The notes under the pieces were generated by a model. That model searched no databases. It was not told where the DNA came from and worked only from the letters and a program-made list of their open reading frames with translations. Shown piece by piece: positions 16,555 through 23,883 of a stretch of DNA of 45,230 nt; within the stretch, counting starts at the first letter, position 1, and every line of letters starts with the position of its first letter. The position numbers were made by a program, and so were the translations under genes. Origin of the DNA: an uncultured Anaerolineae bacterium (GTDB lineage Bacteria > Chloroflexota > Anaerolineae > Aggregatilineales > Phototrophicaceae); contig CALDYP010000005.1 of assembly GCA_937944445.1 (NCBI GenBank), positions 1 to 45,230 of the forward strand, in the 5' to 3' direction.

Positions 16555-17391
16555 ATGCGTGAAATCAGCATTGCCGTTGTGCAGATGAACCCCAAGCTGG
16601 GCGAACCGGAAGAGAACCTCGTCAAGATGTCCGAGTGGATCAGCCGGATCGCCTCCCAGCAGCGCGTGGATTTGATCGTCTTTCCAGAGCTGGTGACGAG
16701 CGGCAGCGAGCTGGGGCTGCGCTTCACCGACGTCGCCCAGCGCGTCCCCGGCCCGACGATCAACCTCATCGCCCAGCGCGCCAACGACTACGGCGTTTAC
16801 ATCGCCTTTGGCATGGTGACCAAAGAGAAGGTCGAGAGCGTGCTCTACAACAGCGCGGTGCTGGTGGGGCCAGATGGCGACCTCGTGGAGGTCTACAACA
16901 AGGTGCACCTGCGCGGCGAGGAGCGCATGGCCTTCCGTGAGGGGTTCCGCCTGCCGCTGGCGGAGACGGACATCGGCAACATCGGCCTGATGATCGGCTA
17001 CGATCTGGCCTATCCGGAACTCGCCCGCAGCCTCGCGCTCGAGGGCGCGGATGTGATCTGCGTGCTGGCCAACTGGGAAGCGGCTCACATCGACGAGTGG
17101 CGTACCTACCTGCGCGCCCGCGCCTACGAGAACAACGTCTACATGGTCGGCGTGAACCGCATCGGCGAGGATGTGACGCTCACGTTTGGCGGCGAGAGCA
17201 TGGTAGTCGGCCCGCGCGGCGAGGAGTACGCCTCGCTCAGCGCCCTTGTAGACGAAGCGACCGGCGCGCCCGCCGAGGGCTACGCTGTGGCGCGCATTGA
17301 CCTCGACGCCGTGCGCAAAAACCGCGAAGAGTTCCAGTTCATGCAGACGCGCCAACCCGCTGTCTACCGCAGCATCGTCAAAAAGTACTGA
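16555..17391 (+). CDS. Nitrilase-superfamily protein lacking the catalytic cysteine
   Basis: A 278-residue carbon-nitrogen hydrolase fold. Two triad residues are present: Glu45 (FPELV) and Lys116 (YNKVHL), with the structural Glu near GEER. The nucleophile motif normally reading (I/V)CYD is IGYD: Gly148 (GGC) stands where Cys (TGC) is expected, while the flanking LMI and DLAYPELAR are intact. It therefore should not hydrolyse amides or nitriles by the family mechanism. The ribosome site GAGAGGAACCT precedes the ATG. The reading frame and surface are otherwise well kept, suggesting a binding or regulatory role beside the DUF1338 protein. Confidence 0.9.
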   Translation: MREISIAVVQMNPKLGEPEENLVKMSEWISRIASQQRVDLIVFPELVTSGSELGLRFTDVAQRVPGPTINLIAQRANDYGVYIAFGMVTKEKVESVLYNSAVLVGPDGDLVEVYNKVHLRGEERMAFREGFRLPLAETDIGNIGLMIGYDLAYPELARSLALEGADVICVLANWEAAHIDEWRTYLRARAYENNVYMVGVNRIGEDVTLTFGGESMVVGPRGEEYASLSALVDEATGAPAEGYAVARIDLDAVRKNREEFQFMQTRQPAVYRSIVKKY

Positions 17392-17405
17392 CGCCGCAGC
17401 GGCTG

Positions 17406-17437
17406 CCCTCTCAAACCACAAGCTGTCTTTGAGAGGG
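17406..17437 (+). terminator. Terminator-like hairpin after the nitrilase-family gene
   Basis: CCCTCTCAAA (17406-17415) pairs perfectly with TTTGAGAGGG (17428-17437) across a 12-base loop; TAGATTTGTTT follows. It lies 15 bases after the stop codon, so it most likely ends the DUF1338-nitrilase transcript. The remaining DNA to 17549 is AT-rich and without a clear gene. Confidence 0.7.
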
Positions 17438-17549
17438 TAGATTTGTTTAGCTCAAGCGTGTGAAGTGATAAATCTTTACACTTTTTTTACTGCATTCCCC
17501 TTGTTTCGATCAATAAAATTAAATCAACAATGAATAGAGGGGGATGTAA

Positions 17550-19484
17550 ATGGAGACTGAAGGCGAGAAAAAAGTATGGGATGTTCTATCTAAACTCGAC
17601 AGAAAAAGATTCTTTTACGTCAACAAGACACGAATTGCGACCTCCAACGGCAGCCTCAACCCAGATTTCGTAGTCGTATCCGCAGATTATGGCCTCATCG
17701 TTGGCGAAGTCAAAGATTACAAGAGAATAGAGCGCGGCTCAACCCAGCAAGAGCTGGTCGTCTTCACTGAAGGGAATTACAGGCAATTTCCCAATCCTGA
17801 AGAGCAGGCGCGCAAGTATGCACTGGCGCTAGTCAACCAATGTGAAAAGCGCCAAGAGCTGCTGCGCGGCTCGAGGCTGGCTTTCCCGTGGCAGCACGTC
17901 GTCGTATTGACCCATCAACCGCGGCACTTCATCGAAGAGTGTGAAAAGCAAGGCATCTTCACGCGCGGCATCGTGTGGGGCAAAGAAGATATTGAGTCCC
18001 CGCACACAGTCATCGAAGCGATTAAGCGCCTGCCGTGGAAGTCGAGATTGAAAACCCCCCTAGACATATCAGTAATCGACATCCTGCGCGGCATCTTAAA
18101 CCCCTCGCTTGTGGTGCGCGATGCCGAGGGCAAAGAAATCGGAACCTTGACAATTCCACAAGAGTTTTTGTCGACAGAAGCGCTCAAAGTCACTGAAAGT
18201 TTACAAATCCGCTTGGTGCGCGGCGTGGCAGGCAGCGGTAAGACCCTTGTCCTCCGCAACAGAGTGCACTATCTACGGACGACTTACCCACAGCACCACA
18301 TTCTTATCTTAACGTACAATAAGCAGCTGTCAGAAAATTTAAAAAGTACACTGGAAAAAGAAAAAGTAGAACACGTAGAAGTAGCGACACTTCACGCCCA
18401 ATGCAACAAGATATTTCGAAATGTCCGCAAAAAAGTCACAGAAAATTATGTAAAGCGGTTGGCATGGATCCAAGAGCACTGGAATGATATGCTCTACGGA
18501 ACCAATTTAGACGATCGGTTCGTTGATGAAGAAATCAAATGGCGCAAAGAAATGCGCATCTTCAACAACGAAGAGTATCTAAAAGTGGCGCGTAGAGGGC
18601 GATCGAAAGCGTTGGCACAGAGAGAACGCGACACGATCAACCTCATCTGGGACGACTACAAAGCGTATCAAGATGACCTTAAGAATCGTGATCAGGATTG
18701 GATGGACTGGGAGGATGTTCCACTTGAAGCGCTGCGCGTTTTGAACGAGCGTAGAGATTCGCCACATAGAGCTGCTTATGATGTAATTCTGGTGGATGAG
18801 GCGCAGGACTTCACGCCCGTCTGGATCGACATTGTGAAGGCCATGCTGAAGCCCAACGGCAGCCTCTTTTTGTGCGATGACCCGACTCAAAGCATCTTTT
18901 CATCCTACAGTTGGAAAGAAAAGGGCTTAGAGGTAGTGGGGCGCACGAAAATACTGCGCGTGCCATTCCGCAACACCCGACAGATCGCAACAGCCGCGCA
19001 CGCTTTGATTGGGGCTGATGACATTCTGAACAGCTCAGAAGACATCACAAAGCCATTTCTCGACTCAACACAGCTCCTCGATGGGAACGTGCCGTTGCTG
19101 AGGGAGTGCTCTTGTGAGAGCGAAGAGGACAAGTTTGTTCGCGATCACATCAAGAAACTGCTGAGAAATGAGAACACGCGACACTACAAAGTTGGGGTCA
19201 TCGTCCCTAAGAAGCTAGAAAAACAGTTCGAAGATCTAAACCAGCAAAATATATCCGTAGTTACCATTGGAACGGTAAAGGGGTTGGAGTTTGACGCGGT
19301 GTACATCGTTGATCTGTCTCATCAAGGGTCTAAATATTGGTCGGAAGACCCTTATGATGTTGCTAAACTGCGACGGGAGATATTTACAGCGATGACGCGC
19401 GCTCGCTACCGACTCATCATGACTTACCACGGGCGGTTCCCAAGCTACTTGTTGCCTATCCTCGAGCACGTTCACAGAGAATAA
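17550..19484 (+). CDS. NERD nuclease-domain / UvrD-like superfamily 1 helicase
   Basis: A 644-residue protein. The start has GAGGGGG nine bases upstream. Residues 1-130 are a NERD (nuclease-related) domain with Asp39 (NPDF) and Glu53-x-Lys55 (GEVKDY), resembling the PD-(D/E)xK core. The helicase part has Walker A GVAGSGKT (225-232), motif Ia LTYNKQL, Walker B VDEAQD (415-420), motif III LCDDPTQSIF, motif IV region RVPFRNTRQIA, motif V TVKGLEFDAV (575-584) and motif VI AMTRARYRL. It is predicted to unwind and possibly cut nucleic acid. Its codons are clearly richer in A/T than its neighbours, and it sits next to a tRNA gene, both signs of transfer. NERD-helicases are often found among defence genes; here it stands alone. 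Confidence 0.93.
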   Translation: METEGEKKVWDVLSKLDRKRFFYVNKTRIATSNGSLNPDFVVVSADYGLIVGEVKDYKRIERGSTQQELVVFTEGNYRQFPNPEEQARKYALALVNQCEKRQELLRGSRLAFPWQHVVVLTHQPRHFIEECEKQGIFTRGIVWGKEDIESPHTVIEAIKRLPWKSRLKTPLDISVIDILRGILNPSLVVRDAEGKEIGTLTIPQEFLSTEALKVTESLQIRLVRGVAGSGKTLVLRNRVHYLRTTYPQHHILILTYNKQLSENLKSTLEKEKVEHVEVATLHAQCNKIFRNVRKKVTENYVKRLAWIQEHWNDMLYGTNLDDRFVDEEIKWRKEMRIFNNEEYLKVARRGRSKALAQRERDTINLIWDDYKAYQDDLKNRDQDWMDWEDVPLEALRVLNERRDSPHRAAYDVILVDEAQDFTPVWIDIVKAMLKPNGSLFLCDDPTQSIFSSYSWKEKGLEVVGRTKILRVPFRNTRQIATAAHALIGADDILNSSEDITKPFLDSTQLLDGNVPLLRECSCESEEDKFVRDHIKKLLRNENTRHYKVGVIVPKKLEKQFEDLNQQNISVVTIGTVKGLEFDAVYIVDLSHQGSKYWSEDPYDVAKLRREIFTAMTRARYRLIMTYHGRFPSYLLPILEHVHRE

Positions 19485-19519
19485 AAAAAGCGTCGGCCTT
19501 ACAATTGGCGCAACGCTTT
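19481..19519 (-). terminator. Terminator of tRNA-Leu (bidirectional hairpin)
   Basis: On the minus strand AAAGCGT (19519-19513) pairs with ACGCTTT (19493-19487) and is followed by a run of T residues. It lies directly downstream of the tRNA gene and also just past the helicase stop, so it may stop transcription from both sides. Confidence 0.6.
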
Positions 19520-19527
19520 GAGACTGA

Positions 19528-19609
19528 TAGGGCGGGTGGGACTCGAACCCACACGCTTGTTAGGCGGGAGTTTTTAAGACTCCTGTGGCTGCCATTTCAC
19601 CACCGCCCC
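19528..19609 (-). tRNA. tRNA-Leu (anticodon UAA)
   Basis: 82 bases fold as a class II tRNA. The acceptor stem is GGGGCGG/CCGCCCU with a G-U first pair and discriminator A. The D stem is GTG/CAC, and the anticodon stem GGAGT/ACTCC with loop CTTAAAA gives UAA. A long variable arm (CGC...GCG) is present, and the T arm is GTGGG-TTCGAGT-CCCAC. The 3' CCA is not encoded (TCA follows the discriminator). The long variable arm and the UAA anticodon agree on leucine. Confidence 0.95.
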
Positions 19610-19645
19610 ATCTTATGCGACATTGTAGCGCAGCCTGCGTTGACG

Positions 19646-20095
19646 TCAACCGGTAAGGTATGGTTCGGCGTAGTACTGAGCGGCGTCGCCCTCAGCGATC
19701 CAGCCGACTCGCCCACGCGCCCGCACCTGAAACCACGCGAAATCGCCGCTGCATGCCGGGCCGCTCAGCACGAAGAAGATCAGCCCCTCGTCGAGCAGCG
19801 TCAGCACGCGGTATTCCGTCCCCGGCCCCTCGCGTAGGTTGAGGCGCTGGTTGTTGCGGGTGACGCGCCCGCGCTCGTGGACGATCAACTGCGAGGGGGG
19901 CGCGTTGGGGCAGCGCGCGCTGCTGACCGCGGTCGGGGTGAGCGTGGCCGTGGGCACGAGCACTGGCGGCGCGGGCGTGTCTACGACGGTTGCGACGAAC
20001 ACAGCAGGCCGCGGCGCTTCCGTCGAAGGGCGCGAGGCGTTCGGCGCACAAGCCGCGCAGCACAGAGCGAGACCATACACAAGCCAGCGTATCAT
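19646..20095 (-). CDS. Lipoprotein with SH3-like domain
   Basis: A 149-residue predicted lipoprotein starting at MIRWLVYGLALCCAAC, with Cys16 as the likely lipidated residue. An in-frame ATG at 20143 would bury the signal peptide, so 20095 is preferred. A low-complexity Thr/Pro/Ala linker is followed by a bacterial SH3 (SH3b) domain (about 82-140): LNLREGPGTEYRVLTLLDEG and RGRVGWIAEGD are typical strands. SH3b domains bind cell-wall or surface polymers. It lies between the tRNA and the translin operon on the same strand; the stop is about 40 bases from the tRNA. Confidence 0.8.
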   Translation of the reverse strand: MIRWLVYGLALCCAACAPNASRPSTEAPRPAVFVATVVDTPAPPVLVPTATLTPTAVSSARCPNAPPSQLIVHERGRVTRNNQRLNLREGPGTEYRVLTLLDEGLIFFVLSGPACSGDFAWFQVRARGRVGWIAEGDAAQYYAEPYLTG

Positions 20096-20139
20096 GCTTC
20101 TAGCATAGCACGAGTTGGCGCATCGTGACTGATCACATG

Positions 20140-20784
20140 TCAATCCGATGACGCGGGCGGCTGATGGGCGTGCAGCGCGTCGTAGAGCTGCTGCTGGCGC
20201 AGGCTGAGCGTGAGGTCACCGCGCGTGCGCTCCAGCACGCCGCGCAGCACGTCCGTCTGGCGGCGCAGCCCACCTGTGAGCGCGTCGGGGAAGTCAAACG
20301 TCACCATCAGATCGTAGATGCTGTCCATCACGTCGAGCAGGCGTTCCGCCTCGGCGCTGTGGGCGTGCTCGCGCCGCATGATGTCGAGGATGAAGCGGCG
20401 CAGCTCAGTGGCCGCCTCAGATAAGCCGTTCAGGTAGGTTGCGCCCTCCACTTGCAGCGTCGCGGGGTCAGGCAGCGGCTGGTCACGGATGATGGCGCTG
20501 GTGAGGTGGGCCTCCACCCGTTCCTTGAGCGCGTCCTGCGTGTAGCCGCTGTAGAACAGTTCTAGATAGGGTTGAGTCGTGCGGCGCAGCGCGTCTGCGT
20601 GTTGATCGACCAGCGCCAGCTTGCGATCGGCTTCGTTCCAGTCGCGGCGGTGCACCGCGCGGATCGCCTCAGCGCAGTAGCGGGTCAGCTCGCGCGATTG
20701 TGACAGGGCAAGGTCGCGGGCTTGATTTTTGTCGGTCAGCTCGGCGCGGATGCGCTCTGCGATAGCAGTCAGGGCGTCATTCAT
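20140..20784 (-). CDS. Translin-family protein
   Basis: A 214-residue all-alpha protein. The C-terminal half is unmistakably translin-like: YLNGLSEAATELRRFILD, AERLLDVMDSIYDLMVTFDF, then GLRRQTDVLRGVLERTRGDLT. Eukaryotic translin and TRAX form an octameric single-strand RNA/DNA-binding complex with endoribonuclease activity; archaeal and some bacterial homologues are known but little studied. The TRAX catalytic acidic residues cannot be matched with certainty, so nuclease activity is open. Its start codon lies inside the last codons of the DUF3467 gene (8-base overlap), indicating translational coupling. Confidence 0.88.
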   Translation of the reverse strand: MNDALTAIAERIRAELTDKNQARDLALSQSRELTRYCAEAIRAVHRRDWNEADRKLALVDQHADALRRTTQPYLELFYSGYTQDALKERVEAHLTSAIIRDQPLPDPATLQVEGATYLNGLSEAATELRRFILDIMRREHAHSAEAERLLDVMDSIYDLMVTFDFPDALTGGLRRQTDVLRGVLERTRGDLTLSLRQQQLYDALHAHQPPASSD

Positions 20785-21118
20785 TGGGGGGCGGCTCCGT
20801 TGGGGCGTCTGGCGGCGCAATCGTGCTGAAGAGTTGATCGGCCAGCGAAGGCGGGCGCGTCGGCACAGAGATCGGGCCGTGCTTGGCTTCATGCCGCGCA
20901 AGGTTCTCGGCGAGGGCTTGCAGCAGCAGCTTGGCGTGGGCGGGGGTCATCACCACGCGGTCAACGATGCGGGCGCGTGGGTCGCTCGGGACGATCTGGA
21001 TGAAGTCGAACACGACTTCTTGGGCGGTGTTGCTGATCACGGCAGTGTTGGCGTAGTTGGCGCGCAGCGAAGGGTCAGCTTCTACTTTGAGTTGGCGTGG
21101 GGGGGGAGGCGGTTGCAT
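20777..21118 (-). CDS. DUF3467 protein
   Basis: A 113-residue small soluble protein. The core NYANTAVISNTAQEVVFDF, RVVMTPAHAKLLLQALAENL and an EAKHG helix end match DUF3467, a family of short conserved proteins of unknown function in bacteria and archaea. Pro-rich tails lie at both ends. It is the first gene of a two-gene operon with the translin homologue, overlapping it by eight bases. A TATAAT element lies 33 bases upstream. There is no clear ribosome site. Confidence 0.85.
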   Translation of the reverse strand: MQPPPPPRQLKVEADPSLRANYANTAVISNTAQEVVFDFIQIVPSDPRARIVDRVVMTPAHAKLLLQALAENLARHEAKHGPISVPTRPPSLADQLFSTIAPPDAPTEPPPNE

Positions 21119-21150
21119 AAGGCATACTTTCTGCTGGCGGATTCTCGTTC

Positions 21151-21156
21151 ATTATA
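21151..21156 (-). promoter_or_regulatory. -10 element of the DUF3467-translin operon
   Basis: A perfect TATAAT on the minus strand, 33 bases before the DUF3467 start. No convincing -35 element at 16-18 bases. Confidence 0.45.
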
Positions 21157-21331
21157 CCGCGGCGTAGCGTGCGACATCACACATTGTTGGCGCGTGGCTG
21201 TTTTGATCTGTTGTGACGAAAGCGCCCAATAATTAGGGAGTATTTCCTGACCTTGTTGTAAGGTATGTGTCATCGCAGGTATGATAGAAGTGTTTAAATT
21301 GTCATTATCTTTATGATCATGAGGCACAATC

Positions 21332-21721
21332 ATGCAAGCAGAGCGGGGGGCATTCAGCATCTTGATGGTGGAGGACACCATCGAATACGCCACACTGAAT
21401 ATGATGGTGTTGAAAAAAGCCGGGTTTCGCGTGCAGCATGCGCCCGATGGCGAAGTGGCGATCCGCTTGATCGACGCGGGTCGGCCGGATGTGCTGCTGT
21501 TGGATTTGAACCTGCCGCGCGTCAGTGGGTGGGACATCTTGAAGCACGTCTACAACACGTATGGCGAGAACGCAGTGCACGTCATCGTCACGACCGCGTT
21601 TAGCGACAGCGCCAACAGGCTAGTGGGCAAGCTCCAACAGGTGGATCGCTACCTGACGAAGCCCTTCACGCCGCAAGACCTCATCCGCACGTTGGACGAA
21701 GTCTTAGGCATTCAAGCCTAG
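21332..21721 (+). CDS. Single-domain response regulator (CheY-like)
   Basis: A 129-residue receiver domain with no output domain. The acidic pocket is Glu14/Asp15 (VEDT), the phosphorylation site Asp58 (LLLDLNLP), the switch threonine in VTTAF (87-88) and the conserved lysine Lys110 (LTKPF). It should be phosphorylated by a histidine kinase and act by protein contact. No kinase is adjacent; the large kinase at 34336 lacks its own functional receiver and is one possible partner. TATGAT at 21280-21285 may be its -10 element. It is convergent with the next gene and shares the tetranucleotide CTAG as both stop codons. Confidence 0.95.
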   Translation: MQAERGAFSILMVEDTIEYATLNMMVLKKAGFRVQHAPDGEVAIRLIDAGRPDVLLLDLNLPRVSGWDILKHVYNTYGENAVHVIVTTAFSDSANRLVGKLQQVDRYLTKPFTPQDLIRTLDEVLGIQA

Positions 21722-22347
21722 AGCAACATATCTAAGCCGCCGCCGGCGTCGTCCTCGTCGGTGTAGATCTCGTAGCGATCATCTTGCAGGCGGCGTTGGC
21801 GACGGCGTTCGTCAAATGGGTTGTTGGGCGTTCCGAAGCTGGGGGGCGCGCCCACTGGCGGCAGCCCCGCAGATGGCCGATAGGGAACGCCCTGTGAGAG
21901 CGACGGGCGTGCTCTGCCGCCAACCGCGGGCTGTGTGGGCGGGAAGCCCTGTGCCTGCGGCGGGAAGCCCTGCGGCTGTGGCGGGAAGCCCTGCGGCTGC
22001 GGCGGGAAGCCTTGCGCTTGCGGCGGGAAGCCTTGCGCCTGCGGCGGGAAGCCCTGCGGCTGCGGCGGGAAGCCTTGACCGGCAGACGACAGACCTTGCC
22101 GACGCGCCAACGCCTCATCGAAGCTCATCGGCGGGGGGGCAGACTGTGCTCTAGGGGCCGGGCTGAAGGTGGGACGCGGCGGCGGCGCGGGCAGGCGCGC
22201 CCGCTGCGTGCCCGCGATGCCGCCGATCACGTCAGTGAATATGTTCACCCCGATACGAAAGAAGATACCCGCCACCACCAGTACCCCAATTCCACACCCA
22301 GCCAGACACACCAGCAGCACCGGTGACCAATTTTGCAGATCAAACAT
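21718..22347 (-). CDS. Membrane protein with Pro/Gln-rich heptapeptide repeats
   Basis: A 209-residue protein with ATG 22347 preferred (GAGAACG just upstream; 22383 is an in-frame alternative). Residues 8-30 are one membrane span. A Pro-rich segment follows, then seven QGFPPQ(P/A) units encoded by a 21-base DNA repeat. The tail is acidic and tyrosine-containing (DDRYEIYTDEDDAGG). The repeat region should be disordered and extended. Function unknown; the acidic tail and membrane anchor suggest a tether for other proteins. It ends in a CTAG shared with the response regulator gene. Confidence 0.7.
   Translation of the reverse strand: MFDLQNWSPVLLVCLAGCGIGVLVVAGIFFRIGVNIFTDVIGGIAGTQRARLPAPPPRPTFSPAPRAQSAPPPMSFDEALARRQGLSSAGQGFPPQPQGFPPQAQGFPPQAQGFPPQPQGFPPQPQGFPPQAQGFPPTQPAVGGRARPSLSQGVPYRPSAGLPPVGAPPSFGTPNNPFDERRRQRRLQDDRYEIYTDEDDAGGGLDMLL
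21944..22085. repeat. 21-base tandem repeat within coding sequence
   Basis: Seven near-identical units of the form GGCGGGAAGCCCTGCGGCTGC encode the QGFPPQ(P/A) heptapeptides of the membrane protein at 21718-22347. Units differ mainly at the P/A codon. Confidence 0.85.
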
Positions 22348-22426
22348 CGTTCTCAACAACCTATCGTCACTGAACCATCCCACTCAAAGATAGCACAGAA
22401 CAAGTGTCTAGGTAGCAAGGAGTTGT

Positions 22427-22534
22427 GGAGTGTCTAAAGATAAACAGACAGTCGCGCCAAGCGCTGAAGCACTCGGCTGGGGCGCGCCCCCTGAAAGGGG
22501 CTGGATGAGGCCTCGGTTCGAGTTTAGACACTCC
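22427..22534. repeat. MITE-like element with 12-bp terminal inverted repeats
   Basis: GGAGTGTCTAAA (22427-22438) and TTTAGACACTCC (22523-22534) are exact inverted repeats bounding 108 bases. Inside lies a family B copy (about 22458-22510, including GAAGCACTCGGCT and GCGCGCCCCCTGAA). No target-site duplication is obvious. The element fills the gap between two minus-strand genes. Confidence 0.6.
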
Positions 22535-22545
22535 CGAGAGCTGGC

Positions 22546-23280
22546 CTACTGAAACACAATCGAATCAAGGATGGCTTGAAGTTCCTGCGGGGCACGGCCC
22601 AGCATCGCCTCGAGCGGATCGGTGTAAACGTAAAAAACAAACGGGATCTCGTTTACGGTCAAACCAGCAAACCAGCCGCGCGTGTTTGGCAGTTCGGGGC
22701 AGTCTACCGCCGCGAAGTTCGTGCCGGTGGCAGGCCGCCCGCCCACTGTAAACGCGCGCTCTGGCTCTGTGCCGATGTTGCAAGTCGGCTCGAACACCGG
22801 GTAACGCAGCAGCCGCAGCCCATCCGACCAGTTGGAACGCTCCGTGGTGGGCGTGCCCAACGGGTTAGCCGCCGCCACGCTGCGGAAGTTCCACAAGACG
22901 AGGATCGTCCCACGCCCACCGCTGACTGGCCCCTGATAAAGCGTAAACGGCACAGTCACCACGTCGCCCAGCTCTTCATAGAGGAAGGTGTCGCTGGCGC
23001 GGCCCCAACCTTCTGGCAGCGTGATGCTGAAAGGCGGCTCGATGCGCACACCAGTCAGCGGCTGCACCAGCACGGGGGTCGGCGTTGGGGGGAGGTCCAG
23101 CGCCGCCTCAGTGGGGGTGACGGCTGGCGTGAAGGTGGGTGGCAGCGTGGGGCGCACAAAGGGCGTGTTGGTCGGGGCAGGGGTGGCCGGCTCGGCGGTG
23201 GGCGCAGGCGCAGCCGGCGCGCACGCTGCCGCCAGCAAGGCCACGATCAACCCGATGAACCCGCGCATCCAACCTGCCAT
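22546..23280 (-). CDS. Secreted lipoprotein with Thr/Pro linker
   Basis: A 244-residue predicted lipoprotein. The start at 23280 is supported by GGGGAG nine bases upstream. The signal peptide ends in LLAAAC (lipid-attached cysteine about residue 20). A long Ala/Thr/Pro linker follows (about 21-75), then a globular domain: FSITLPEGWGRASDTFLYEE, GTILVLWNF and a central cysteine pair. It ends VFYVYTDPLEAMLGRAPQELQ. The fold resembles PsbP/DUF1795-type domains that recognise a PxxW motif, but the assignment is tentative. Probably a surface-exposed binding protein. Confidence 0.75.
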   Translation of the reverse strand: MAGWMRGFIGLIVALLAAACAPAAPAPTAEPATPAPTNTPFVRPTLPPTFTPAVTPTEAALDLPPTPTPVLVQPLTGVRIEPPFSITLPEGWGRASDTFLYEELGDVVTVPFTLYQGPVSGGRGTILVLWNFRSVAAANPLGTPTTERSNWSDGLRLLRYPVFEPTCNIGTEPERAFTVGGRPATGTNFAAVDCPELPNTRGWFAGLTVNEIPFVFYVYTDPLEAMLGRAPQELQAILDSIVFQ

Positions 23281-23389
23281 GTTTGATCTCCCCACCTGTG
23301 CGAATCAGTCTCATTCTATCGGATGCCTCGCTGGCTCGAACAGGGCAAGGGCAGCGCACCGTTTACGCAAGCGGGATCAAAAATCGTGC

Positions 23390-23395
23390 TATACT
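23390..23395 (+). promoter_or_regulatory. Candidate -10 element TATACT
   Basis: Lies 38 bases before the start codon at 23434, in the gap between divergent genes; no clear -35 element. Confidence 0.35.
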
Positions 23396-23433
23396 GGCAG
23401 TGGAAATGTTTAAAGTCGGGAGCATCTGCTACC

Positions 23434-23883
23434 ATGTCGTTCATTGCACCGCTGGAGCATCACAACGTCACCTGTCACTATGACGAGGCCACGAGCATCG
23501 CCTACATCACGTATCGTGGGCAGCTTGACGCGGCGGCCAGCACCATTGCCTACGATTGGCTGGCGGTGGTCAACGAAACGGTAGGCGTGCCGTATGGGGA
23601 AGTGTTCGACTTTCGTCTTGTCACCCAATTCATGCAAGACAACTTGCTTGAGGCGCGTAAGAAAAGCCGTCGCCGCAACCTGCGCAGCGATGTTCATCAG
23701 TTCCCTGTGGCGATGATCGTCAAAGACCCTTACCAAGAAGAAATCCTGCGCGGGCCGATGCAGATCGTCCCAGAGAACCCGCGCAAGGCCATCGTTCACA
23801 CGCCAGAGGAGGCGCTGGCGTTCATTCGCGCGTGGCACGAGCGCCATGATGAGACCAACCTCGCCCCTGAGGACGAAGCCTAG
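23434..23883 (+). CDS. Conserved hypothetical protein (STAS/SpoIIAA-like?)
   Basis: A 149-residue soluble protein with start at 23434 (GGGAG 11 bases upstream). It opens with two beta strands (NVTCHYDEATSIAYITYRG), a helix (AASTIAYDWLAVVNET), another strand (EVFDFRLV), and ends in a strand-helix unit (AIVHTPEEALAFIRAW). This alternation resembles SpoIIAA/STAS-like domains that sense or relay signals, but no family motif is certain. It is convergent with the YitT gene and shares CTAG as both stop codons. Confidence 0.7.
   Translation: MSFIAPLEHHNVTCHYDEATSIAYITYRGQLDAAASTIAYDWLAVVNETVGVPYGEVFDFRLVTQFMQDNLLEARKKSRRRNLRSDVHQFPVAMIVKDPYQEEILRGPMQIVPENPRKAIVHTPEEALAFIRAWHERHDETNLAPEDEA

Noticed and set aside
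17406..19609. Integrative element or prophage at the tRNA
   Set aside because: No integrase, and no duplicated tRNA 3' end could be found on the far side of the helicase gene; only a single foreign-looking gene is supported.
21944..22085. Intergenic minisatellite
   Set aside because: The 21-base units keep one reading frame and encode heptapeptides inside a membrane protein, so this is a coding repeat.
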